From positions 1 through 37,027 of the IMG/VR virus record IMGVR_UViG_3300032116_000624: a stretch of 37,027 bases of DNA, one strand, 5' to 3'. The first letter of the stretch is position 1. Every line of letters begins with the position of its first letter. The translations under genes were made by a program, and so were the position numbers. The notes below the pieces were generated by a model. It was not told where the DNA came from, made no database searches, and was given only the letters and a program-made list of their open reading frames with translations. This document shows positions 22,723 through 29,488 of this stretch, one piece after another. This DNA is from a virus.

Positions 22723-23136
22723 CTAGGCGACCTGCGCTGTGTCGGTGGACTTGGACTTTGCCTTCGCATCAGGCGAGATGGCTGTGGTACGCACCTGTGA
22801 GTAGGTGGTGACCTTTGTGATGGTGTCTGCGACTTCTTGTGAGACGATGCCCACCTGAACTGCGCTCTCCAACATTTCACCGTCCACTACGGGCTTGGTT
22901 ACTTTCTTGTAGGTGGCAGGCTTCACGAGCATCGCCAACTTGTCTGCGTCATAGGACTTACGCTGTCCGTCCACGATGGCGACTTTGATGCCGTCCACAA
23001 CGCTTGTGTTGATGCCTGCGATGGCGAGTGCTTCACGCAACGCCTGCTCTGCTTCCTTCTTTTGTGCTTCTGCCTGTGCGCTGGCTTCTTTTGCCAACAG
23101 GTACAGGCGTGTTGCTTGCTCTACTGAGTGTGTCAC
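22723..23136 (-). CDS. hypothetical protein with a long helical N-terminus
   Basis: A 137-residue protein from GTG 23136 (AAGGA seven bases upstream). Residues 1-50 form a charged helix (SVEQATRLYLLAKEASAQAEAQKKEAEQALREAL), then a beta segment (VVDGIKVAIVDGQRKSYDADKLAMLV) and a Ser/Lys-rich tail. It resembles phage proteins with a coiled coil plus a small beta domain, but no family is named. It is driven by a CRP-box promoter. Confidence 0.65.
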   Translation of the reverse strand: MTHSVEQATRLYLLAKEASAQAEAQKKEAEQALREALAIAGINTSVVDGIKVAIVDGQRKSYDADKLAMLVKPATYKKVTKPVVDGEMLESAVQVGIVSQEVADTITKVTTYSQVRTTAISPDAKAKSKSTDTAQVA

Positions 23137-23179
23137 GGCATTTCCTTCTTTCTTGGTAGGTGTCAAAGTGACAATGTGT

Positions 23180-23233
23180 ACCTTACAGGTGTCAATGGTA
23201 GTTGTCAATAGGTTTCTGTGTGTCGTTTGTCAC
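23180..23233 (-). promoter_or_regulatory. CRP-like box and promoter for the gene at 23136
   Basis: On the minus strand GTGACAAACGACAC (23220-23233), TTGACA (23203-23208), 17-bp spacer, TAAGGT (23180-23185). The box is 11 bp from the -35, further than in most copies. Confidence 0.65.
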
Positions 23234-23275
23234 ACGCCTACCGACCTTGCCATCGGGCTGTTTGGTACAGGGTGA

Positions 23276-23341
23276 AAGATACAGGGTGTAAGGCACAGGC
23301 ACAACACTCACACAACATCTTTCTTCTGTGTCTGTTGTCAC
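23276..23341 (-). promoter_or_regulatory. second, distal promoter with CRP-like box
   Basis: On the minus strand GTGACAACAGACAC (23328-23341), then 23 nt, TTGTGC (23299-23304), 17-bp spacer, TATCTT (23276-23281). This would make a tandem promoter for the gene at 23136. The surrounding 23350-23405 is a low-complexity tract of CGCACACGCACGGGC-type units. The 23137-23660 interval holds no gene. Confidence 0.4.
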
Positions 23342-23409
23342 AGGGTCGGGCAGGCGCACAGGTACGCACACGCACGGGCAGGCGCACACACGCACGGGCG
23401 CAGGGGGCT

Positions 23410-23440
23410 TCTTCCACCACCGTCAGCCTTGTGAGCCCCG
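23410..23440 (+). repeat. TCTTCC/AGCCCCG repeat, copy F
   Basis: TCTTCCACCACCGTC at 23410-23424 and AGCCCCG at 23434-23440, which pairs with CGGGGCT 18 nt further. It sits between two divergent CRP-box promoters. Confidence 0.8.
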
Positions 23441-23582
23441 TTGGGCGAAGACGGCTCGCGGGGCTGTCACCCCAGATGTCGCCCCAGAAGTCGCATCTGG
23501 TTCAGCCGAAGTTTGGACTTGCTCAAAGTTTGGGGTTAGTCCGACTGTGATGTGTCCTATGTGATGTGTCCGACTAATCCCT

Positions 23583-23626
23583 GTGACAAACGACACATTG
23601 ACATTGTGCCTTACACTCTGTAACTT
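23583..23626 (+). promoter_or_regulatory. CRP-like box and promoter for the gene at 23661
   Basis: GTGACAAACGACAC (23583-23596), TTGACA (23598-23603), 17-bp spacer, TAACTT (23621-23626). Confidence 0.7.
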
Positions 23627-23660
23627 GTAATCACCTACTAGCCCACGAAAGGGGACAGAG

Positions 23661-24116
23661 ATGACCACATCATCACCTGTGCGTATGGCAGAACTTGCCC
23701 AGCGCACACTCACTATGGAAGGGGGCGAAGGCTTCACTATGGAACAGGCGATACTGTTCGCATACTGCGCTGACGGTTTCCGTCTTCTCGCAACAGCAGA
23801 AGACATTTACGAAGCGTTGGAGAGCCTTCCACACATTCAGTCGCTCAAAGAAGACGACCAAGGCATTGGCATCATCACAACAGGTTGGGCTGCGCCACTC
23901 GGTGACAACGGAGAAGTAGAAGGCGCACCAAGCGCACACCCTGAGCGCAAGCGTGTACGCCTTTGCTCGTGCGTTGAGCGTGGTGGAAAAATGGGGTCGG
24001 CTCTCGCCTTTGAGACTGACCCTGACGACCTCGTGACAGACGAAGGCAACGGAACAGGCTCACTCGCTAACGCCTTGCTCTCTGCTCTCAACGCACTTCT
24101 CGCCAAGAACAACTAA
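23661..24116 (+). CDS. hypothetical protein
   Basis: A 151-residue acidic protein. The first 60 residues are helical (RMAELAQRTLTMEGGEGFTMEQAILFAYCADGFRLLATAEDIYEALE) and the middle has beta character (GIGIITTGWAAPL, RKRVRLCSCVE). The LLSALNALLAKNN end resembles that of another cassette gene at 26649 (ITNAKNN), but the similarity is short. AAAGGGGAC is a good ribosome site. It is a self-contained unit with its own CRP-box promoter and terminator. Confidence 0.7.
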   Translation: MTTSSPVRMAELAQRTLTMEGGEGFTMEQAILFAYCADGFRLLATAEDIYEALESLPHIQSLKEDDQGIGIITTGWAAPLGDNGEVEGAPSAHPERKRVRLCSCVERGGKMGSALAFETDPDDLVTDEGNGTGSLANALLSALNALLAKNN

Positions 24117-24140
24117 ACCACAACCCACTTCCAACAGTTA

Positions 24141-24175
24141 GCCCTCACTTGCCTCGGCAGGTGGGGGCTTTCTGC
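24141..24175 (+). terminator. rho-independent terminator
   Basis: GCCCTCACTTGCC and GGCAGGTGGGGGC form a near-continuous 13-bp stem (three G-T pairs) with a tiny loop, followed by TTTCTGC. Confidence 0.65.
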
Positions 24176-24200
24176 TGTCCCCGAACTTCCCCACGAAGGG

Positions 24201-24246
24201 TCTTCCACCACCGTCAAAGTAGTGAAGACGGGGGTCGGTAGCCCCG
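24201..24246 (+). repeat. TCTTCC/AGCCCCG repeat, copy G
   Basis: TCTTCCACCACCGTC at 24201-24215 and AGCCCCG at 24240-24246, followed by GGCGGGTTTTATTTA. It lies between two convergent terminators. Confidence 0.8.
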
Positions 24247-24313
24247 GCGGGTTTTATTTAGGCCAGATAGTTCTGATGGCCGCTGCGCTGATGGCCGTGA
24301 TGGTAGACAAAGC

Positions 24314-24352
24314 AAAACCCCCTGCTTCGCCAGCGTGAGACGAAACAGGGGG
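24314..24352 (-). terminator. rho-independent terminator of the minus-strand three-gene operon
   Basis: On the minus strand CCCCCTGTTTCG and CGAAGCAGGGGG pair with one bulge and are followed by TTTTGCTTTG. It lies 25 nt after the stop at 24378. Confidence 0.7.
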
Positions 24353-24377
24353 TTGAGCGTGACAGGGGTAGGAAAGA

Positions 24378-24659
24378 CTATCCCTTGTCGGTCTGTTGAG
24401 AACGGTAGAAGTCCATAGCGGGGACAGACATCTGCCCTTTATCTTCCAGTTCACGGGCGAACTTGACAAGGATAAGACCCATGCGCTCGTCATCTACCAA
24501 GTGATAGTGGAAGAAACGGTGCTTGGTGATGTCGTGTAGAACAGCCATGACAGCGTGTTCCCCCGTTGAGGCAAGCGTGTAGTAATGCTCGTAAAGCGTT
24601 TCCACTATTTCTTCATCTGTCCAGTATCGCCAACTGGCGAGGTCTACTCGTATGTCCAT
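24378..24659 (-). CDS. hypothetical protein
   Basis: A 93-residue protein (MDIRVDLASWRYWTDEEIVETLYEHYYTL...HDITKHRFFHYHLV). It is helical with many aromatic and His residues. No family is recognised. I chose ATG 24659 because GGAGAAG precedes it; a longer frame to 24704 lies within the upstream gene. It overlaps that gene by 16 nt. Confidence 0.65.
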   Translation of the reverse strand: MDIRVDLASWRYWTDEEIVETLYEHYYTLASTGEHAVMAVLHDITKHRFFHYHLVDDERMGLILVKFARELEDKGQMSVPAMDFYRSQQTDKG

Positions 24660-24862
24660 GTATCTTCTCCTTGTATTAGACCGAGTGATGAGCCGTTGTC
24701 CCACTTGACATGAACAGTACCCATGTCGTCAATGTAGTCCACAACGCCTTCGTCACCACTTTGTAGTTTCGTGTATGGGTCTGAGCAACGGATAAGGCGC
24801 ACCCGCTTTCCAGCAAGTGCGCCCTTCACCCATTCGTTTGCGAGTTGGTCAATGCGTTTCAT
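24644..24862 (-). CDS. DUF4314-like protein
   Basis: A 72-residue protein. GKRVRLIRCSDPYTKLQSGDEGVVDYIDDMGTVHVKWDNGSSLGLIQGEDTW matches the DUF4314 pattern (G.rV.l....DPyt.L..G..GtV..iDd.Gti.V.WD.GssLgl..geD), a small SH3-like beta barrel common in phages and mobile elements. Function unknown. The start overlaps the upstream stop by one base (TAATG). Confidence 0.85.
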   Translation of the reverse strand: MKRIDQLANEWVKGALAGKRVRLIRCSDPYTKLQSGDEGVVDYIDDMGTVHVKWDNGSSLGLIQGEDTWTYE

Positions 24863-25455
24863 TAGCAAATCTGAAAGCCACCGCAGTTTGCTAAGAAAGT
24901 AGCGAACTCACGGACATTCTTCTTGTCAAACGGATAGTTCTTCGCAAAGTGTTGCTGACCGCCAGTTCCCCCACAGGCGTTACATTCTTTGGTTTCTTCC
25001 AGCCAGCCTTCGGGCTTCTCAACAGGTGTGTAGGTCGGCAAACAACCATTACCTTCGGTGGCTATCTCGTTGGCAAAGGCTTCCGCAATGCTGTATTCCA
25101 CAGAAGGCGTGTAGTCGCCATTGTTGTCGGGGTTGGTGTACCAAGTGCGCTTACCAGTCGCCTGACAATGAACACAGGGGCGAATAGGCAAAGACGCAAG
25201 CCACTCGTTGCGTGTCTGCTCGTAGTTGTCCAGCGTTCCGTCACGCAGGCTCTTGCGTAGAACTTTGGCAAGTTCCTTCGCATCTTCTCCGTCAAGCCCG
25301 TCTCCGTCATTGGAGTATCCGTTCTCAACCATGCTCGTAAGTTCAGGTGCGACAAACTCGCAGAACTCCCACAGGGGACGCCACCACCACACATTGTTGC
25401 GGAAGTATTCGCCCTTTTCATTCTTTGGGTCTTGCCCAAATACGTCCATTCCCAT
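24862..25455 (-). CDS. conserved phage hypothetical with a split zinc-binding site
   Basis: A 197-residue protein beginning MGMDVFGQDPKNEKGEYFRNN and then VWWWRPLWEFC, a phrase of a recurrent phage family. Two knuckles, CVHCQATGKR and CNACGGTGGQ, are about 65 residues apart and resemble half of a DnaJ zinc-finger pair. The C-terminus (NVREFATFLANCGGFQIC) is helical. A GGGGAACGG ribosome site precedes the ATG. It heads a three-gene operon with a CRP-box promoter and a 128-nt leader. Confidence 0.75.
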   Translation of the reverse strand: MGMDVFGQDPKNEKGEYFRNNVWWWRPLWEFCEFVAPELTSMVENGYSNDGDGLDGEDAKELAKVLRKSLRDGTLDNYEQTRNEWLASLPIRPCVHCQATGKRTWYTNPDNNGDYTPSVEYSIAEAFANEIATEGNGCLPTYTPVEKPEGWLEETKECNACGGTGGQQHFAKNYPFDKKNVREFATFLANCGGFQIC

Positions 25456-25589
25456 TCCGTTCCCCTTATCTATTAGGTGTTGAGTGGGCGGGTGTGCCTT
25501 CCCTACGACATACCCCCTTCCCTTCTAGTCCCCCTACGGGCAGGTCGCTTGCGAACTCGTAGGCTAGTTGGGTCGGTTGCCCACATAGA

Positions 25590-25632
25590 AGGGTACAGGT
25601 GTCAAGCACAGTTAGCAAGTGTCATTTGTCAC
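25590..25632 (-). promoter_or_regulatory. CRP-like box and promoter of the minus-strand three-gene operon
   Basis: On the minus strand GTGACAAATGACAC (25619-25632), TTGCTA (25613-25618), 17-bp spacer, TACCCT (25590-25595). The 25456-25589 leader is GC-rich and holds no supported gene. Confidence 0.7.
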
Positions 25633-25715
25633 AGAACAGGTGTTCGGTGAGACACATTTGGTGCGACTGTCTCGTGAGACTAACTGGGGGAAAGTGTCTC
25701 AGACTGGGAGAAGGG

Positions 25716-25750
25716 TCTTCCACCACCGTCAAAGTCCTGTGGGAGCCCCG
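25716..25750 (+). repeat. TCTTCC/AGCCCCG repeat, copy H
   Basis: TCTTCCACCACCGTC at 25716-25730 and AGCCCCG at 25744-25750. CGGGA-caaaaa-TCCCG and then TCCGGGACTTCCGCCC follow; that last block recurs after copy K and near 29505. It lies between divergent promoters. Confidence 0.8.
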
Positions 25751-25819
25751 CGGGACAAAAATCCCGTCCGGGACTTCCGCCCCATCTGTGTTGCCATCGG
25801 CGACATCGGCGACATCGGG

Positions 25820-25848
25820 TTGCGTTGCTTGCCGACAGCCACTAAGGT
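25820..25848 (+). promoter_or_regulatory. promoter of a leaderless tiny gene
   Basis: TTGCGT, 17-bp spacer, TAAGGT, then six bases to the ATG at 25855. No CRP-like box lies before it. Confidence 0.5.
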
Positions 25849-25854
25849 ATGCCC

Positions 25855-25914
25855 ATGTCATTAGTCTCTATTGTTGTAGTCATCGCACTCATCGCATTGT
25901 TCGCAAGTGGCTAA
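25855..25914 (+). CDS. tiny hydrophobic peptide (family member 1)
   Basis: MSLVSIVVVIALIALFASG, 19 residues, one membrane-spanning segment with no charge. It starts six bases after a -10 box, so it is probably leaderless; an in-frame ATG at 25849 would add MP. Its stop overlaps a CRP-like box of the next promoter. Sequence pattern and size match five other peptides in the array. Confidence 0.55.
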   Translation: MSLVSIVVVIALIALFASG

Positions 25915-25960
25915 TGTCACACAATAACTATTTGACAAGTGGCTACTAACTTTGTAGTCT
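25907..25960 (+). promoter_or_regulatory. CRP-like box and promoter for the gene at 25990
   Basis: GTGGCTAATGTCAC (25907-25920) is the reverse orientation of the box; TTGACA (25932-25937), 17-bp spacer, TAGTCT (25955-25960) follow. CAAGTGGCTA occurs twice here and once near 18826. Confidence 0.55.
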
Positions 25961-25989
25961 TAGATTCTCAACTCACAAAAGGGGGAATC

Positions 25990-26346
25990 ATGACTGATTC
26001 TGTCATTGAGTGGGAAGAGGTGAGCAACACTTCAGACGAAGTGGAGTGGGACTTTGCGACAGACTTGTTCGCTGAGGTTGCCAACACGCTCATTGCCCAT
26101 AATGAGGAACTTCACGAAGGCGACACTTGGTGGCGCATTGAGGGATTCCCATTGTGGAGTGGTGGGCTTGACGGTATTTTCCACGCCGATACGCCGATGA
26201 AGTTGTTGGAAAGTATTACCGTTCGTTCGGAATGGTCATTGCGCTACACGCTTGACCCCGAAACAATGGTGCTTACTTGTCACCTCTCTCACCACGATGC
26301 AAGCGGAACTTTTACGGTGAAGGCAATGCCTAATCCAGACCGCTAA
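25990..26346 (+). CDS. hypothetical acidic protein
   Basis: A 118-residue acidic protein from ATG 25990 (GGGGGAATC upstream). Trp-rich with strand-forming segments (WWRIEGFPLWSGGLDGIF, TVRSEWSLRYTLDPETMVLTCHLSHHD). It may be a beta-barrel or START-like fold but no family is recognised. It is a single-gene cassette. Confidence 0.65.
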   Translation: MTDSVIEWEEVSNTSDEVEWDFATDLFAEVANTLIAHNEELHEGDTWWRIEGFPLWSGGLDGIFHADTPMKLLESITVRSEWSLRYTLDPETMVLTCHLSHHDASGTFTVKAMPNPDR

Positions 26347-26368
26347 CAACTGAACAACACGGCGAACT

Positions 26369-26397
26369 GCCCGTCTCCGAAAGGGGGCGGGCTTTTT
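26369..26397 (+). terminator. rho-independent terminator
   Basis: GCCCGTCTCC-gaaa-GGGGGCGGGC is a 10-bp stem with a GAAA loop, followed by T5. The 26398-26562 stretch holds copy I and GC-rich non-coding sequence, no gene. Confidence 0.8.
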
Positions 26398-26424
26398 GCT
26401 TGCCCAACGACTGCCCGTGCGCCG

Positions 26425-26456
26425 TCTCCCGCCACCGTCGGAAGGTGCGAGCCCCG
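26425..26456 (+). repeat. TCTTCC/AGCCCCG repeat, copy I
   Basis: TCTCCCGCCACCGTC (one change) at 26425-26439 and AGCCCCG at 26450-26456. TGCGA and TCGCA flank the second block and could hold it in a loop. Confidence 0.75.
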
Positions 26457-26562
26457 GACGGTCGCATCGCAGCGCGGGGCTATCGGGCGCATCTGCGCCG
26501 TCGCCACTCAGTTTCGTCGCCACCTGCCAACTCGCCACCTGTCTGTCACCCCTGTCTCGCCT

Positions 26563-26605
26563 GTGACAAACGACACTTGACAAACTGTGTTATCGCCTGT
26601 ATCTT
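26563..26605 (+). promoter_or_regulatory. CRP-like box and promoter for the gene at 26649
   Basis: GTGACAAACGACAC (26563-26576), TTGACA (26577-26582), 17-bp spacer, TATCTT (26600-26605). It is among the cleanest copies. Confidence 0.75.
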
Positions 26606-26648
26606 CTACCTTGTAATACACACCAACTACCCATAGGGGGGTACACAA

Positions 26649-27224
26649 ATGGAAGAAGAACAGACACCATCTGAACTATTGGCTTCTGTAATCGCTCGCG
26701 CGATGGAAGTCAAGTACGAGATGTGCGTGGACAACAATGGAATGTGCGATACGCCACCTGTACTGCTCGGTGAACTACCGACAGGCGAAGGCTTCATCGC
26801 ACCCGACTACAACGATGGACACCCAACCGACACCTTGCCGTTGATGCTGTCAGCACTCGCTGAAACGATGATGGCACAGTTCTCATCGGTTCAATGGAAG
26901 TGGCTTGCGTATGTCGTAGAAGGCTACGCAAAGCCAACACACGAAGGGGTGGAGAGCCTGCCCGAAGATTGGAGCCGTGGAATGTACGAAGAAGAGTACA
27001 AGACGAACCCAACAAGCGATGTGCGTGAAGGGCTTATCGTGGGTCTGTATCCGTGGGAAGGACAAGCCATCGGAACAACCGTGTTCTATCGCTACAACGA
27101 CAAGGGCTTGCCTGTCTATGACGAGCCTGAGATGTTGGAAGGCGAGATGGAAGGGACTGTCGCAGACATCTTCAAGGCGTTCACGATGGCGTGTAAGACA
27201 ATCACCAACGCCAAGAACAACTAG
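26649..27224 (+). CDS. hypothetical protein
   Basis: A 191-residue acidic protein with helical and aromatic segments (LPLMLSALAETMMAQFSSVQWKWLAYVVEGYA, EGLIVGLYPWEGQAIGTTVFYRY). It ends in ITNAKNN, similar to the LLAKNN of the gene at 23661. No family is recognised. AGGGGGG precedes the ATG by nine bases. It is a single-gene cassette with its own promoter and terminator. Confidence 0.7.
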   Translation: MEEEQTPSELLASVIARAMEVKYEMCVDNNGMCDTPPVLLGELPTGEGFIAPDYNDGHPTDTLPLMLSALAETMMAQFSSVQWKWLAYVVEGYAKPTHEGVESLPEDWSRGMYEEEYKTNPTSDVREGLIVGLYPWEGQAIGTTVFYRYNDKGLPVYDEPEMLEGEMEGTVADIFKAFTMACKTITNAKNN

Positions 27225-27242
27225 ACCGTACCCCCTACGGAA

Positions 27243-27284
27243 GGGGGGTCGCCTGCCAAGTACGGTGGGCGACCCCCCTTTTTT
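27243..27284 (+). terminator. rho-independent terminator
   Basis: GGGGGGTCGCC and GGCGACCCCCC form an 11-bp stem with a 14-nt loop and are followed by T6. Confidence 0.8.
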
Positions 27285-27302
27285 CGTGTACCCAACCAGC
27301 CC

Positions 27303-27347
27303 TCTTCCACCACCGTCAAAGCAAACCCGTTGCGCTTAGCAGCCCCG
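27303..27347 (+). repeat. TCTTCC/AGCCCCG repeat, copy J (overlaps a promoter)
   Basis: TCTTCCACCACCGTC at 27303-27317 and AGCCCCG at 27341-27347. Here AGCCCCG lies inside the spacer of the promoter for the next gene, unlike the other copies. Confidence 0.8.
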
Positions 27348-27358
27348 CCCGGTATTAT
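27330..27358 (+). promoter_or_regulatory. promoter of a leaderless gene at 27366
   Basis: TTGCGC, 17-bp spacer, TATTAT, seven bases to ATG. No CRP-like box is present and no ribosome site precedes the ATG. Confidence 0.55.
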
Positions 27359-27365
27359 TTATGAG

Positions 27366-27587
27366 ATGTCGTACGTTCGCTATGTGTGTGAGTTCTGTAA
27401 TCACGAAGTCCAGCCAGGGCAAAGTGGAACAATGAAGTTGGTGTTGGCGTGGGTGCGTTCAGACAACAACACAGGAATAAAGGGTGTGAAGAACCAGCAC
27501 AAGTACGCTCATTCCATCTGTGTGGAAACAGAGACTAAGCGTGGTGGTAAGCGAGAAGGCTCAAACGGCGAGCAGACGCTGTTTTAG
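27366..27587 (+). CDS. small zinc-binding-like protein, probably leaderless
   Basis: A 73-residue protein (MSYVRYVCEFCNHEVQPGQS...KYAHSICVET). CxxC plus a later H...C give a possible zinc site. The tail is basic (KRGGKREGSNGEQ). It resembles small actinophage proteins that begin V.YVCE.C. Its 3' end overlaps the stop of a tiny gene on the other strand. Confidence 0.65.
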   Translation: MSYVRYVCEFCNHEVQPGQSGTMKLVLAWVRSDNNTGIKGVKNQHKYAHSICVETETKRGGKREGSNGEQTLF

Positions 27588-27634
27588 AGTGCGAACAGCA
27601 ACGCAATCGCAACGAGAACGATGATGGCAGTCAC
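27584..27634 (-). CDS. tiny hydrophobic peptide (family member 2)
   Basis: GTG-started VTAIIVLVAIALLFAL, 16 residues, all hydrophobic. The GTG overlaps the upstream stop (GTGA), so it is translated by coupling with the gene ending at 27631. It matches the family pattern [VM]TA.I....A..LL.A[LIV]. Confidence 0.6.
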   Translation of the reverse strand: MTAIIVLVAIALLFAL

Positions 27635-28020
27635 TTTGTATCCTTAGATACGAGCACCCAGCCACCTTTGCCGTCTCCGATGTAGGTCTCTTTGCCTTTC
27701 CAACCCCAAGCCCAGCGACAGCATGAAGGGTCAAGGGTACAGTCATCATTACTGTCAAAGTCAGCGTGATGAATGAAGTTCGGGTGACAGCCACCACGAA
27801 GTTTCTCTCCGAGCAACGGAAAAGCATCTAGAAGTTTGACAACGCAGTCGTGACACATACTGATAAAGCGACTTTCATCGCTACCAAGTAGGACGCCCAC
27901 ATTGTCGTCAAAGCCACCGTAGTAGCCGAAGTGGTCAATAGGCAAAGACCAGCCCCCGTCAGGAAGGCTGTCTTGTTGTGTGTTCGGTTGCTCTACACCA
28001 CAGGTATCGCAGGTAATCAT
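27631..28020 (-). CDS. Cys-rich hypothetical protein
   Basis: A 129-residue protein with an N-terminal CDTCG, an internal CHDC (about residue 56) and further Cys/His (CHPNFIHH, DPSCCRW) that could form a zinc site. The phrase SLPIDHFGYYGGFDDN occurs in other phage hypotheticals. Function unknown. It is third in a four-gene minus-strand operon and is coupled to the tiny hydrophobic peptide. Confidence 0.7.
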   Translation of the reverse strand: MITCDTCGVEQPNTQQDSLPDGGWSLPIDHFGYYGGFDDNVGVLLGSDESRFISMCHDCVVKLLDAFPLLGEKLRGGCHPNFIHHADFDSNDDCTLDPSCCRWAWGWKGKETYIGDGKGGWVLVSKDTK

Positions 28021-28028
28021 TGTGTCTT

Positions 28029-28232
28029 TCAGGGTTGGTAGATGTTGTACCCGTATGGGTCGTACAGAGTTGTCGTGGTCTCACACGGGTAGTGAAAATA
28101 CTCGCAGTCAGGGACGCCTTGTTTCTCATCTCCGATAGATGCGATAAGAAATAGAGTTGCGCCGATGAGAGTTGTCCAAAAGACAAACCTCACGAACGAA
28201 CGCACCTTGTAATAGATAGGTGGGTGGCTCAT
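28029..28232 (-). CDS. small membrane protein with CEYFHYPC motif (paralogue 1)
   Basis: A 67-residue protein with one membrane segment (FVRFVFWTTLIGATLFLIASIG) and an outer tail with PDCEYFHYPCETTTT and DPYG. The plus-strand gene at 31814 has the same plan: YY.VRS.VR..., IASI..., P[DE]CEYFHYPC..TT..DPY. The two Cys could form a disulfide. The start overlaps the upstream stop (ATGA) with GGAGAAGGA upstream. Function unknown. Confidence 0.7.
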   Translation of the reverse strand: MSHPPIYYKVRSFVRFVFWTTLIGATLFLIASIGDEKQGVPDCEYFHYPCETTTTLYDPYGYNIYQP

Positions 28233-28438
28233 TCCTTCTCCCAACTACGGAAGTATTCAGGGTCGCCGACCCAAAATGCGCCTTCACCATTTGCCTTGTT
28301 CAGCCATTCGTCAAGGTTGGCATGAAGGAAGGCACGGTACCCCTCGGTCACCTCATCTGTGTTGTGCTTACAGATGTCCGACTGAACATTGTCGCCATCG
28401 GCATTGGTGTAGATGATTTCTCCACAGAACTCTTTCAT
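28229..28438 (-). CDS. hypothetical protein, probably leaderless
   Basis: A 69-residue acidic protein (MKEFCGEIIYTNADGDNVQS...). No family is recognised. ATG 28438 is seven bases after a TACCAT -10, which fits a leaderless start. It heads the four-gene minus-strand cassette. Confidence 0.6.
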   Translation of the reverse strand: MKEFCGEIIYTNADGDNVQSDICKHNTDEVTEGYRAFLHANLDEWLNKANGEGAFWVGDPEYFRSWEKE

Positions 28439-28445
28439 GGGGTGA

Positions 28446-28488
28446 ATGGTACAGGTGTCAAGCACACATGACAAGTGGCAGTTGTCAC
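28446..28488 (-). promoter_or_regulatory. CRP-like box and promoter of the minus-strand cassette
   Basis: On the minus strand GTGACAACTGCCAC (28475-28488), TTGTCA (28469-28474), 17-bp spacer, TACCAT (28446-28451), then seven bases to ATG. Confidence 0.7.
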
Positions 28489-28545
28489 ATCGTTGAGAGA
28501 CAAGCAAGGGTGAGGTCGTCAAGACGGGGACACATCACGATGAGT

Positions 28546-28580
28546 TCTTCCACCACCGTCAAATCTCTCTGGGAGCCCCG
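28546..28580 (+). repeat. TCTTCC/AGCCCCG repeat, copy K
   Basis: TCTTCCACCACCGTC at 28546-28560 and AGCCCCG at 28574-28580. The CCCG continues into a GGCCGC-tg-CGGCC hairpin closed by CGGG and followed by ACTTCCGCCC, as after copy H. It lies between divergent promoters. The 28581-28696 stretch holds no gene. Confidence 0.8.
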
Positions 28581-28696
28581 ATGGGCCGCTGCGGCCGTCC
28601 GGGACTTCCGCCCGCACTCGTGCGCCTGCGCCCGTGCGCCCGTGGGAGTTTCTCGGCTCGGCTGTCGGGGTTGGCTCGGACTGCCTCGCCTGTCGT

Positions 28697-28739
28697 GTGA
28701 CAAACGCCACTTGTGTTAGTGCTGTGTTGCCTGTACCCT
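28697..28739 (+). promoter_or_regulatory. CRP-like box and promoter for the gene at 28761
   Basis: GTGACAAACGCCAC (28697-28710), TTGTGT (28711-28716), 17-bp spacer, TACCCT (28734-28739). Confidence 0.7.
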
Positions 28740-28760
28740 GTCAGGTGTAAGGGGGTGATT

Positions 28761-29123
28761 ATGAAAGCAACCAAAACAGACCTATCGCTTATGGCGTTAC
28801 TCTGCTCAGACCGTGAAGGTCGCCCGTGCGATACGGGCGAAGTCTTAGCCCAAGTGGGCAAGATGAACTTTCTCGCTGTGTGCGGTGGCAAGTGGGCGAA
28901 GGTTTACGATTCAGGCATGGAGACTGTCGGCGTGTTGATGCTCTGCGGAGAATCTCGCGCGGTGGAAGTCGTGCTAGACCCGTGGGATACCTACACAGTG
29001 CGCCGTGTGCGCCTTGTGACCCGTGGAGAACTGAAGGGTTCAATCGTTGTGGAGTCGCAAGTTTCAGATGTCTATTGTGACAACTTGAGCGAAGTCGTCT
29101 ATTCCGCTTCCTGCTGGAAGTAA
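28761..29123 (+). CDS. hypothetical protein
   Basis: A 120-residue protein from ATG 28761 (AAGGGGGTGATT upstream). A helical start (TKTDLSLMALLCSDREGRPCDTGEVLAQV) precedes beta segments (KMNFLAVCGGKWAKVY, YTVRRVRLVTRGELKGSIVVES). No family is recognised. It is a single-gene cassette. Confidence 0.65.
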   Translation: MKATKTDLSLMALLCSDREGRPCDTGEVLAQVGKMNFLAVCGGKWAKVYDSGMETVGVLMLCGESRAVEVVLDPWDTYTVRRVRLVTRGELKGSIVVESQVSDVYCDNLSEVVYSASCWK

Positions 29124-29145
29124 CCAACAACCAAAACAACCGAGC

Positions 29146-29185
29146 AAGCCCGCCGTGTGCCCCCCGCACGGCGGGCTTTGCTTTG
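29146..29185 (+). terminator. rho-independent terminator
   Basis: AGCCCGCCGTG and CACGGCGGGCT form an 11-bp stem, followed by TTGCTTTG. Beyond it, 29186-29599 has no gene and holds copy L, an extra AGCCCCG and a block shared with the next cassette. Confidence 0.7.
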
Positions 29186-29226
29186 CCCGTGTGCCTGTGA
29201 CCTTGACCCTTGCCCGTGGTGCGCCG

Positions 29227-29271
29227 TCTTCCGCCACCGTCAAAGTAAGTGAGATGGGGGCGAGAGCCCCG
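29227..29271 (+). repeat. TCTTCC/AGCCCCG repeat, copy L
   Basis: TCTTCCGCCACCGTC at 29227-29241 and AGCCCCG at 29265-29271. GATGGGGGC and GCCCCCATC flank AGCCCCG, a 9-bp stem that would present it in a loop. Confidence 0.8.
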
Positions 29272-29330
29272 CTACCCCGCCCCCATCAAGCTCAGCTCAG
29301 CTCGACGGGCACGCTCAGCTCGAGGATTTT

Positions 29331-29398
29331 CTGCGTTTGTTTTTTGAAAAAGTCACGCTGCGTGGTCAAAGTTTGTCAAAACTCACGGAGAGTGGTCA
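29331..29398 (+). repeat. non-coding block shared with 30087-30148
   Basis: TTTGTTTTTTG, CTGCGTGGTC and TCACGGAGAGTGG appear in the same order and similar spacing after copy M. Coding potential is absent in both copies. Confidence 0.55.
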
Positions 29399-29481
29399 TT
29401 TTTGCTCGACTTTACTTTTTAGTTCGAGAAAAAGCAAGCGAAGAGGGCCAACTTCCGGCTTTCTGGCCAGATGTCCCTGGC

Positions 29482-29488
29482 AGCCCCG
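29482..29488 (+). repeat. second AGCCCCG block of cassette L
   Basis: AGCCCCG followed by a CGGCCG-ca-CGGCCG stem and then TCCGGGACTTCTGCCC, a variant of the block after copies H and K. No TCTTCC core precedes it. Confidence 0.6.

Noticed and set aside
24255-24311. Minus-strand TTG-started frame MSTITAISAAAIRTIWPK, a possible seventh tiny peptide
   Set aside because: It follows a strong terminator, contains Arg and Lys and lacks a stop-start overlap, so support is too weak.
28485-28710. Minus-strand frames across copy K
   Set aside because: They are made of repeat and GC-rich spacer sequence and differ between cassettes without a shared protein pattern.
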